Assembly: GCF_945859685.1 (NCBI RefSeq)
Contig: NC_079149.1
Span: 61,522,991 to 61,586,990, forward strand
Direction of reading: 5' to 3'
Source of the DNA: Eupeodes corollae
Taxonomy: Eukaryota > Arthropoda > Insecta > Diptera > Syrphidae
Length of the DNA stretch: 64,000 nt
Part shown: one piece after another, positions 22,079-34,200 of the stretch
Layout: the number at the start of each line of letters is the position of its first letter
Numbering within the stretch: the first letter of the stretch is position 1
Position numbers and translations under genes: made by a program
The notes under the pieces: model-generated
What the model was told of the DNA's origin: nothing
The model's input: only the letters and a program-made list of their open reading frames with translations
The model's database searches: none

Positions 22079-22774
22079 TAGAACATTGGAAAACGTGAAC
22101 TAATTCAAACCGAGGGTGTTCATGTTTTTGGGGTTGTTCATGTTTTGGAATGTAACATTTTATGATTCAAATTATATTCCTACCATATTGTCTTACTATT
22201 TCTCTTAAAATAAAACACATTTTCTTCCATTTTATCTTTTTTTTGCTTTAATTCATAAATATTTGTACATATTTACAAATAAAACTTGTACATACGGCGC
22301 ATTAACAAAATTGATATGATTTCTTCATATTAGAAAGTTCTAAAAACAAAAGGTTTATTTAACAAAAAAAATCAGTAATTTTTTTCTGTTGTATTTTCCC
22401 AACATTTGAACAACTGCATTTTCTCTTAGACGTCTAAGTACGTTTATCATTATGACATCAGCTGATTTTTACAAGGGATTACAACAACACAAACAAATCC
22501 GGATCGCTAAAGATACGCAGCCGAACACGCCCATTGTCAATATTATGGGGTTCCCCGAATACTACGCACTGTCTACACATAATATGGGATCCCCCGAAGT
22601 TTTAAAAATGAATTCAGTGTATTGTTAAGTAGAAATGTTGAAAAAAAAATCTGTTCATGTTTTAAAGCTTTTGAATTTGTTCACGTTTTAGAGCAGCCAA
22701 TGTAAAAAATACAGTGTTCACGTCTTGGGGTAGTTCACATTTTGGGGGGTTCACGTTTTCCAATGTTCACTGTA
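22079..22774. mobile_element. MITE-like element with 20-bp perfect terminal inverted repeats
   Basis: GAACATTGGAAAACGTGAAC at 22081-22100 is exactly inverted at 22749-22768. TA lies outside both ends, and the right end reads through CAGTG to TA, as in Tc1-like elements. Both ends carry extra copies of a GTTCATGTTTTGGGG / GTTCACGTTTTGGGG motif. No transposase is present; it is about 0.7 kb. Confidence 0.75.
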
Positions 22775-22923
22775 GTTATGTTTTTGTAGATTTTGCACGA
22801 TCAACTGATAGCAGCGGTTCATGAAGTAAAGTTCCGAGTTTGAAGTTTATGACAGTTGGAGTTGGCTTATTACAAGAAAACATAATTAGTTCACAATAAA
22901 TTGAACACTTTTTGGTTATTTTT

Positions 22924-24027
22924 AACTTCCCATAGGAAGTTATTGTAATGGGTCCGATTTGTCAAATTGAAAATTTTGACATTTCTCGACGTTTCAAGGT
23001 CGCTAGAGTCGAAATAAAAGATTTTTAGAAAGATGTCTGTGCGTGCGTGTGTACGTACGTTCGTACGTTCGTACGTCCGTACGTCCGTTCGTACGTCCGT
23101 ACGTTCGCGATGTTTTTTTCGTCGTCCATAGCTCAAGAACCAGAAGAGATATCGATTTAAAATAAATTTTGTTATACAAATAATAAGGCAGAAAGATGCA
23201 GAAAGGGCTCTCAAGAAAATTGCGTGGGTGGTTTTTTTACCATAGCAGTTTGAAAAAAGTTGAAAATATTGGTTAACCCTAGGTAAATGTCTTACGAACC
23301 AAAAACGCTAGAGACTTGAATTAAATTTTATATAATAAATTGTATCGTGATATCAAAAAAGTATATTTTTTGAAAAAATCCATTTAACGGTATTTTGTAT
23401 AAATCAAAAAAACTAAAAAACAAATTTGGCACCTCGAAAATTTTACGACTGAAATATGATTTCATCTCCAAAACAATTTTGTGCAACGAAAAATAATGTT
23501 TTTAACATCTGATAAAATTTTGAGAAAAATCGAATTGACAGTTTTTTTTTATAAAAAATAAAAAAATAAAAAAACAACACTCAAAGTTGGTAAAAATTGA
23601 ATATCGATTCAAATATCTTTTCAAAAACTTGAAATTTAGGCTTCAAACTTATTTTATCTTATAAAAAATATTGTTTTCAACATTCTGAAAAATGATGAGA
23701 AAAATCGAATTGACAGTTTTTTTACAAAAAATAAAAACCTAAAAAAAATTAATAAAAGTTGGTAAAAATTGATTTTCGACTCAAATTTTCAAAAATATAT
23801 TTGTTTGGCATCACGTTACAATATATAATATAAATTTGAATTCAAGTCTTTAAAGTCATTGGTTCGTGAGATTTTTAGGTTTAACCAAAATGTTCACCTC
23901 TTTTTAAACTGCTTTCATCTTTCTAGAAATCTTTTATTTCGACTCAAGGGACCTTCAAACCTCGAGAAATTTCAAAATTTTTATTTCGACAAATCGGACC
24001 CATTACAATAACTTCTTATGGGAAGTT
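22924..24027. mobile_element. Tandem-repeat element, copy 2 (fold-back form)
   Basis: Starts in plus orientation with the family palindrome (22924-22941), the TACG block and about one and a half 174-bp units. It then switches near 23.80 kb to an inverted copy of the 5' region that ends with the palindrome again (24010-24027). The 3' end of the family is missing. The result has long inverted termini of about 230 bp. Confidence 0.8.
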
Positions 24028-24999
24028 AATAATATTGTGACATCATAAATTAGGATGTAAGCTATCTTATCTTTCAAGTTGAATCAAACTGCACACGGTG
24101 TACAAATTTGATTAAAATCGGTTAAGTAGTTTAGGAGTCTATCGCGAACAAACCACGTGACACGTAATTTATATTTATTAAGATTATACTTACAAAATGT
24201 TTTTAAAACTTTTATATTGTTTGCTCATTAAGTGTCTATTATTTGGTGTTCATAATAAAACCTTAGTGACTGTTCTGCACATATGACTTACCCTTTAACT
24301 CCAACAAGTGTCTGCAATTAATAAACAACTTAAATTTTCGAGCAGACCAAATTTTTATTATTTCTGTATTTTACTCATAGATATTTATTTTATTATAGAA
24401 ATTAAATATTTAATGCAATTACTTGTACGTACATTTTTGGTCTGTCTCATTTTTATTTCTAATCAAATAATTATAATATTTATTTATGTTTATTTAGAAA
24501 CTATAGTAATTCATTGAATTATGAATACATAATAATATTTTTGTAATAATGTAATGTGTATAATAATATTTTATTTAGAAAAAAAAATATTTCTTTGTAA
24601 ATATGCGCTTGTATAAAAAAAAATTTGCACTAAAACAATAAATTCTCCTTCACCTTAATTTTTTGTTTTACGTTTTTTACAAGTTACAAATTTTTTCCGT
24701 ATTTTATTTGAATGCAAATATTAGAAAACATTTTATTTGTTTTTTAATAAAAGAAATATGATGTATTCGATGATTTTTCAACTTATTTCCAATTAAATTT
24801 TCTTTGTATCTTTTGAGTACAGCGAATTGTAGTAGTGATCTAGGCGTATTTTGGTTTTATTGTTTTGTTGTGGTCCATTGGTTGGTTGGAATATGCATAA
24901 TTATTACCTTCTTAAAATGTAATGTTTTTTAAAAATTTTATTTAGCTTAAAATTAATTTATTTAGCTTTTTTGTTATACTTTTTGATTTTTGTTTATGT
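24028..24999 (-). other. 3' flank / 3' UTR region of gem
   Basis: AT-rich DNA downstream of the gem stop codon, with several AATAAA-like signals on the minus strand. The true cleavage site cannot be chosen. A conserved-looking TTAAGTAGTTTAGGAG segment at 24.12 kb resembles repeat flank. Confidence 0.35.
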
Positions 25000-25205
25000 T
25001 TAGTTATCATTTTTATTAACGGCTTTCATAAGTACTTTTCCATTTTGTACTTCAAGTGCATATAGACTTCCATCTTTGATTTCGTTGTTGAGAACTTCAT
25101 CGGTAATGGTGACATGAACGCCGGAAGGACCAGTTATGTAAACTGGTGTTTTTGATGCATCATTAAATATATTTGAACCACTCCCTGAGTATTTTGATTG
25201 CATAC
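25000..25205 (-). CDS. gem: gem exon 13 (terminal)
   Basis: 206 nt including the stop. It encodes HVTITDEVLNNEIKDGS and LEVQNGKVLMKAVNKNDN. The acceptor is AAAAAG and it enters in phase 1. Confidence 0.92.
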
Positions 25206-28200
25206 CTTTTTATTTAGAAGAAATAATAAATATTATACAAATTAAAAAATATATATATTTTATCATACCCCAACCCGGATATACACCTCCATCGACTCCA
25301 CCATTCATATTTGAGCTGTTGGCACTCAACTCATAAAAACCAGGTAATTTGAATATTTTCTGAGTGAGTTCCTTGGAAGAGTTTGATGTTAGATAGATGG
25401 CATTATAGCTGCTGCCATCTAAACTAATGTAAATGGTAAGACGTGGGGCTATAGCTCTGAAATGTTTCGGAAGTCTAAAATAAGATTACAAATGATAAAA
25501 TAATACACCACATCGATCCTTACTTGGCATGAAGAATGTTAAACATACGAATACCGTCGGCAAGACCGCATATTTGGATTAAATCCTCTTTGGACATTCT
25601 GTAAGTATAGGAAATAATGATGTTAAATCGTTGGTTAAATTATTAAATGTTTAAGGTTTAAAGATAATTAGGAAGAGTTATAAGAATTGGACAAAATTGA
25701 AGTTTTACGATTTTTTTACTGATAGATATCAACTATTAAGCAACAAGGAGGTTGAACAATTTGTCAACGCACGATGCGAAAAAGGTTTTCTTGTTCTTGT
25801 CATTATCATAATTGATGTAGTTAAAGATGTCAAATTTGCCATCATGTTTGATTGATTTACTTTAAAGGAATAAAAAAGTAATAAATAATTCATTAACAAA
25901 ATTGAATAATGTACAAACGATATGAGTCAATTTTCAAATTAGAAGAACAATTCTATTCACATGACTAAATATCTCGAAGAAATGAAATGGGGTGACAAAA
26001 TTCAACTCTAAACACACAAAACCGGGAAGCTAGAAGTTGCAGAAAGTTTGTTTGTTTGGCACTTTAGAATTTTCAGAAGGTAATCAGTTTACTACAATCA
26101 TTAAACTACAATGGTGTGTAAGTTGTTAGTAAGCAAATTAATGCAATTATAGTCTTACACAGGCACAAAACAAAAAATAAAGGGTTATCCATTTTGCTGT
26201 TTGAAAAGTATAGGACTGAAATTCGACATCTGTCAAACCAATTTGTTAAACCAATTTGTTAAACCAATTTTTTTTGTCAGTTAAATGTATTAACTATCGC
26301 ACAACCCATACAAATTGTTAAAACCTACTTAAAAAAAAATGATTCTGCTGTACCGTGCTTTAAGAGAAGATTATGGTTTACATAATCGTCCAACTATACA
26401 AGCAATTGGAAAAATTGTGAAGAAGTTTGAAGAGACTGGTTTGTTTACAGATATTGTAAGGCCTGTGGATCATAGTTTTGCTCGTACCACTAAATATAGG
26501 CTAACCTATTGCTAATAGGCTTAGTGTTGCCGAAGACACGAATCGAATCCGCATCGTTCGCAGGAATTAGAGCTGTCTTACGGCTCATTATGGCGTATTT
26601 TGAATTTGGTTCTGTACCTACACCTATAAAGTAGCTCACATAAAAAATCAAGAAAGCTGACTATTCACAACGTCGAAGATACGTCAAATGGGTGCTTGAA
26701 CAATAGGCAGTGAATATTGCAACTCGAGCGAATATGGCTATATTGCATAGAGACATTTCCTGGCCGCGATCATGCGATTTGAGAGGGCTCGATTTTTTTG
26801 GGGCTACGCGAAAGACCGTGTTTATGCAGATTAACTTTTAACCCTTGAACACTTAAAAACCAACATTCCACTTGGAGACTTGAATTAAATTTTATATTAT
26901 AATTGTAACATGATACCAAACAAACATATTTTTGGAAAAAATTCCAATTAACGGTTTTTTTATAAATCAAAAAAAAAATTTAACAAAAATATTTTTTTAA
27001 ATAGAAAAATGCACGAAAAAAAAATGATTTTTTTTCCAAAACAATTTTGGGCAACGAATAATATAGTTTTTAACATCTGGTAAATTTTTGAGAAAAATCG
27101 AATTGACAGTTTTTTTTAATTATAAAAAGCATTACTCAAAGTTGGTAAAAATTGATTTTCGACTAAAATATCTCTTCAAAACTTTAAAATATTGGCCTTA
27201 AACTAATTTCATATTTAATAAAATATTTTTGACAACGTTTAGTAAAATTTTGAGAAAAATCGAATTGATGGGTTTTTACCCAAAAATAAAAATCTAAAAA
27301 AAAACATTGCTAAAAGTTGGTAAACAGTGACTTTCAGCTCAAATATCTTTTCAAGACTTTAAGATATATGCTTTAATTTAATTTAATCTTTTAAAAATTG
27401 ACAGTTTTTTTTACAAAAAATAAAAACCAAACCAAAAATTAATAAAAGTTGGTACAAACTGATTTTTGACTCAAATATCTTTTTAAACATTTGAGATTAT
27501 GGCTTCCAACTAGTTTTATCTTAACGGATATATTGTTTTCAACATTCAGAAAAATTTTAAGAAAAATCGAATCGACAGTTTTCTTACAAAAAATAAAAAC
27601 CTAAAAAAAAATACTAAAACTTGGTAAAAATGTACTTTCACCAAAAATATCTTTTCTAAATTAAAAATATGGACTGTAAACTTATTTTTTCTCACAGAAA
27701 GGTATTCAAACCAAAAAAAGAGGAGAAACAACTTCCCCTGAAGAAAAGATGCGAATGTTTTTGAGATATGTCGGAGATCCCGGATTTCAAGCTGGCGTTG
27801 GCGAAAACACAGGATTTTATCAGAGTACTGTGTGTTGCAAAACTCATAGTTCACATTTTGTATACTGGATAAAGTTTCCTTCGAGTTATGAAGAACTTTA
27901 AGCAGCTAAATATGATTTTCTTTTGAAATACAGTTTTCCATCATGTATAGGAGCATTGGATTGCACCCATGTAGAAATAAAGAAACCACATTTACATTCT
28001 GAGGAATAAATCAATCGCAAGGGATATCCCTTTATCAACATTCAAGTTATCTGTAATGTAAGGGAATGTCTTACAAGTGTTGTTTGTGAATGACCAGGTT
28101 CAATCCATGATTCAAGGGTTTTTAAAAACAATGTTCTTAAACTAATTATGAGAAATTCTACTGAAACTATTTAACTACTAGATGATGGATATAGGATTAC

Positions 28201-31200
28201 ACAGTGGTTAATGACTCCCTTTAAAAACCCAACTAGAAACATACAACTCGTTGCATAAAAAGGAAAGGGATATTAAAGAGCGTTCCAGAGCACGTAAATA
28301 TATTTTTATATTATATACTGACGATTTTGGAATTTGTATTATTATCTTGAAAGAATCCAATATTTACTACATGAAAAATGTATCAGTACATACTTTTGTT
28401 TATGCCTACAAAATTAAGTAAACACTTTTGAATCTTGACTCTTACAACTTTAACCTTCTGCTGGTAGTAAGTTGTATACAAAATCAAATTTTTCTTGGTG
28501 ACGTGCTTTCCCTCTAACATTTAAATGCTTACAAGATAATAAAAAAGGTGCATTACCATTTATAAGATGATGAAGATGTATTAAGTCATTATTAATAGGT
28601 TTATGATGGAGAGATTGATTGGAAGAAGAGGAGGCATATCATAAGGATCATCTCAAGCAAAAACCATTAAAAGTAAAACGAATGAATTTTGTAAAATGGA
28701 GTCCACACTTGTGAAGCATATTCAAGATGAGGACGAACATGGCAGGTGTCAAAAAAAAGAGAAACATAAGGATCATTGAACTTCTTTGCTATGGAGAACT
28801 AGGGTCTAGTGACTTACAACTCTCATCCATCTCTGTTTGAGAGTAATGTTGCAAGGGATGGAGGGAACCTACAGTTTTAAGCCTAATCCGAACGCATAAT
28901 TTGAGAAAGCACTTTTCATGAGGTAGTACCTGTGAAAAAACCTTGCATGGAACAGGGATTCAACCCTAGACCTCTGGAATGACAGTCCAACGCACCAACT
29001 ATCACGCCACGGATATTTAAGATTAAGTACCAAGGTTGCTTTATTGACAATAAAATTAAGTTTGAACAGAAATAAACACCTAAACATTTAAAAGTACACT
29101 AATCAAATTCTCTTCTGATTTGTTTTTTAGTAAAAGTTATAATCTGATATTTTAAAGGGGTGAGGGAAAGGCTACTTTTCCTAAACCAAAATGTAAAACT
29201 ATAATAATGTCAGCTTATAAAATAATACGATCATGGGTAGACTTTATTATTTTTAAAACCCTTATGCCATCAGCAAAAACCTCACTTGAGCGCAGACATG
29301 ACGTTACGTAGGTAATAGACAGGATAAACATAAAAGGGCCAAAATAGCTTCCTTGGCGAACACCTGATGGAAAAGTGATGGAAAATAGTGACCTTTAAGT
29401 TTGAATAAAAGATTATGGAGGCTTAGTTGGTCATAACCTTAAGAAAAGTCAGTGTATGTATACACACATTGTCAATTTCACAACCTTGTTCTAAAGCGTT
29501 TTTTTAAGAATGTAATGATTTGGGTAACGGTTGATCTTTTTTAACGAATCCGTATTGCTGCTCCGTGTTGATTCTTACTAAAAACTGCTACACTTTCACA
29601 AAAAACTTCTTCAAAATGTTTAGCAATGAGCCTTTAGTTTGTTATGTCCATCTTGTTACCTTTCTAGATGCTATCTTCCTTCTTAATACAACATTTTAAA
29701 AAGTGATTCGAGGTTTGAGGTTGAAAAATAATGGAGAACTATTAAAACACAAAAGTATTGGCATCATTTGATTCACCAAAAATAGGCTGATATGCGACCC
29801 ACACTGATAACTTCCCATCCCGTCTGTCGTTTTGTCTTGCTTAAAAGTTTGTAGGTTTGGGTTACAAAAGTTTTCAGTTGAATTATTCTTAAAAATTCTA
29901 AAATAACCAACAACATTTTTAATATAAAGAAAGAGTTTAGTTTGAAAATCTAGTCTTGTTAAATAGATTTTGAGTGGAAAACAAATTTTTACCCGTTTAA
30001 TTAGCACTTCTTAAATTTTCACAAATTGGATGAATGAAATTAATTTGAGAGATATCAAGAACCGAACACCAATTTTTACCAAATGTACGTACTATTTTTT
30101 GTAGGTTTATTTTTATAAAAAAATACTGAATATCGAAAACAATGTTTTCTGTGAAACAAAGAAAGTTTGAAGACAATATTTTTAATTTTTGAAAAGCTAT
30201 TTGGGTCGAAAGTAAATTTTTACCAAGTTTGTGAATTTTTTTTTAAGGTTTCATTTTTTGTAAAAAAAAACTGTAAATTCAATTTTTCTCAAAATTTTAA
30301 TGAAGGTTGAAAACAATATTTCTTATAAGCTAAAATTAGTTGGAACACATAATATCAAATGTTTGAAAAGATATTTGAGCCGAAATTCAATTTTTACCAA
30401 CTTTGAGTAGTGTTTTTTTATAAAAAAACTGTCAATTAGATTTTTTTCTAAATTTGATTAGATGTTAAAAACCTTTATTTTTCGTTGCACAAAATTGTTT
30501 TGGACATAAAACCAGTTTTTATTCGTAAAATTTTCGAGATGACATTTTTTTCTCAGTTTTTTTGATTTAGAAAAAAGACGTTAATTGGATTTTTTTCAAA
30601 AAAAATACTTGTTTGGTATCACGTTAAAATACATAATTTACAATTTTATTCATGTCTCTAGCTTCATTGGTTCGCGAGATATTTAAGGTTTACCAAAATG
30701 TTCACCTTTTTTAAACTGCTATGGTAAAAAAAAAACAACAACGCAATTTTCTTGAAACGCCTTTCTTCATCTTTCTTTCCTTATTATCAGTATAACAAAA
30801 TTTATTTGAAGTCGATATCTCTTCTGGTTCTTGAGCTATGGACGACGAAAAAACTTCGCGTCCGTGGACATACGGACGTGAGGACGTACGAACGTACGTA
30901 CAAACGCACGCAAAGACATCTTTCTAAGAATCTTTTACTTCGACTCTAGGGACCTTGAAACGTCGAGAAATGTCAAAATTTCCAATTTGACAAATCGAAC
31001 CATAACTTCCTATGGGAAGTTAATAAATTCTCATACAATTGTGATAAATTTAAAATAATCCCAAAATATTAGAAAACCTTCGATTTTCAAAACTCACTAC
31101 ACATATTAAAAGGGATGACATTATTTTGTTCTAATATAATTTCCTGTTATAAGTTCTATTAACATATAGCGTTAACTATTGGTTTTTAACCTGCGGTTTG

Positions 31201-34200
31201 CTTTTAAGCTTCATTCGAAATCATGGCCTAATGCAGGCAATAATTTAAATGAAAACAAACCACAAACACTAAGTAACTATAGTTTCTAAAAATATCTTGA
31301 AATAAGTACCTTTTATAATTATAGTCTCGTAACTCGAGCTCAATATTAAAAGTGACAATGACAGTGAAATTGAATTTCAAAGTCAATGATTTTTCTATTC
31401 ATAAACACACTTAAACAATAATAAACAATAATAATAATTAAAACTTACCGCAAAACATCTGAACCGGAAAAATGTGCAAAAGTAGAAACATACGTTGTTA
31501 ATCGATGGTAGGTTAGCCATTGAGTAACTTGAGCTGGTGTTGACTCAGCCATAATATTTGGTGATTGCTTTAATATAAAATATAGAAACAAATACATTTA
31601 TTAAAAAATCATTATTTTTATAAATTTAACCAAAACTATACATAATCATCCAATTCCACTTGTTGTGGTGAGACCATATTTGCGTCCATTAGCTTCAAAT
31701 TATTGGTATTCGTTGATGTAACACTGTTTATTGCTATCGGGCTAGAATTGGCTGTTGGTGAAACATTGGCATATGGTATAATTCCATCATATTTTGGAAT
31801 ATGAACTGGGGAATTTGGCCAAAGTTTCATACTAAAAATAAAACAAAAACAAAATTGTTATTAAACAAAATACAATTCCATGTTATATAAGTTAAGAAGA
31901 AAAACAAAAATAGAACTTAATAACCAAACACTAACAACTTTAATATCACCGGCTACTCTGATGATCCCTCATTGGAAACTGCAAATGCAACTGCATATTG
32001 ATGAATGTTGCGAGAGCAAGTTCCACTAAAAGCAATCCAAACCAGATGCATAGTAGTAACTTGGTGTGGTTTTATTTTATTGCATCTTTTACTTTGTTTT
32101 TTGTTACGTTAAAGACGAGTTTTGCGGGTCCCTTTCCCCTTTTTTAGAATTTTGCTCGAAGCTCATTGCGTGCATGCTATAAAAACCTCCTTCCAAGCGT
32201 ATTAAAAACTCAATTTATTCAGTTGCATCTAAGTACACTAAGGCTCAATTGATTAGGTATGTACTTATGTCAAATATTTTAAAACGGACCTTCTGCACAT
32301 GAGTTTCTTTATTTTTTTGTTTGCTAAAATAACAATTTTGACTGAATATTTCATGGTTCGAAGACACCTGAGATTTATCGATGTAGACAAATGAACATGA
32401 AAAAACAGGCAATTTGAACCTAATCAAGAGTACTACAGTGTATCAAAGATACTAGTTGTCATACAAATGAGACTTTTTCTTCTCGAATTGTGTATTTTGA
32501 ATCCACAGGTTATTACTCCAAGTTTGTTTGTTTATTGTTTTTTATTTGACTGGTTTGAATAACAACCTCAACCGGCTTAAGAGTTTTGCAGAATTTTCTC
32601 TTGGTAAGTGTTTATTTTCGTTTTTGTTGTATTTTTGACCCAAATAAAAGTGCAAAACCTAAGAAAATGGTATCTGTGCATGTAGGTTGATGAGCCTTGT
32701 GTGGCTGCAAAAAATGCAACATAAGAGTATGGTGTTTTTTTTCATTAAATTAAGTATGTTTGTGAGTTTAAAGTTATTTTTAGCACGCACGTTGCGGTAA
32801 CATGATGTTTTTTTTCAAGAATTTCAATAGACGATTGATTTTTGTTCCAAAGACAAACAGGTTTCAAAACAAAATTGAGCCGGTAGATTGAAAGGAAACT
32901 AACTGTTTATGAGGTACAAAATAAATTCGAACAAATTGTTCTCTTTTTTTGGGGTTGAATGACCGTTTTTCAAATAAACGAAACAATATTTTGTTTTATA
33001 ATGAACACACCTGTAAGGAGATTCAACTATCCTTTACTTGAACTATCACAGTACGATTCTTAGCTAAAATGAAGGTTTTCAATGGAAATAAAGCAATGGT
33101 TTTCGAATTTGTTTCGAATTGTTAATAAAGAATTTAAAAAAAAGCTTAAATTCAAACCATAATTGTTTAAGGATAAAAATATATGGTTAGCTTCTGCATT
33201 TTTACATTTAATTACTTTATGTCTTGCCAACCATAAATGTTTTCATATGAAGTCAAATGAAATATCAAGTTCGAATGTCAACTCTTTTGTTTAATAATTC
33301 AATAATTGATAATTTTGACAAATTTCTACACTTAAGTTTTTTTTAGAATCGATATTAATAGTTTTATGTTAGATGAATATGTGTAAGTGTATATATGTAT
33401 TTGTATTTCATTTATTTCAAAAATCGCTTACAAGGTAGGACATGAGTCTTATAAAATGTTGCAAGCCTTTACATCAATTTCAGAATTCGAATAAAATTTG
33501 TATACCCAAGACTTCTATTTACATATTTATATAAAGAAAAGGAAATTTAACATCAATTATTTTCCAAATAGTTGAAAAATTAAAATATAAATCTGCTTAT
33601 GCTTCTTATTCTTCTCATAGCGTTGGGCAGAGAGTTCCAAAGGCGTACAATATGAATACAAAATTGACGCTCAGTATTTAGAAAATTGTATCGGGGTAAG
33701 CAAACGACTTTGTTAAATGAGGGAAATTCAGTTAACCGTATAGATAATCAGGTTGTTGTTTTTGGATGATGTCATGCAGGTAACTCAGAGAGCGAAAGTT
33801 TATTGAGCTGTCTAGGTTTATTAAGCTGTCTAGGCTGCAACCAGAAATCCGTACCGCAAAAATGGATACATGATCATAACGATTAGATTATAAATATAGC
33901 GGGCAACATTGTTATAAGCAACATTCAATTTGCGGCTAGTCACGCAGTCTAGTTTAAAAAAGATATCACACCCATACAGCACAATTGGTAGTAAAAGGGC
34001 CTTAGCAAGTAGCAGTTTAGTTTTAATCGGGATGAAATTTCGAGTCAGAGATGTTGATTTGACAGGGTTAAGGTGGAGAACGTTCTTTTTTACCACTGTG
34101 AAATGCGGAACAGATCCTCGTTAGTAGTATCCGTGGCATGATGGTTAGTGCGTTGGACTGCCATATGAGAGGTTTTGGGTTCGATCCCTGCCCGTGCCAC

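Noticed and set aside
24308..24517. Plus-strand Ile/Tyr-rich ORF
   Set aside because: AT-rich composition artefact in the gem 3' flank, without start context or homology sense.
34133..34200. A functional tRNA gene
   Set aside because: The tRNA-like sequence is the head of a SINE of about 265 bp present in three copies, and the stem and A box are imperfect.
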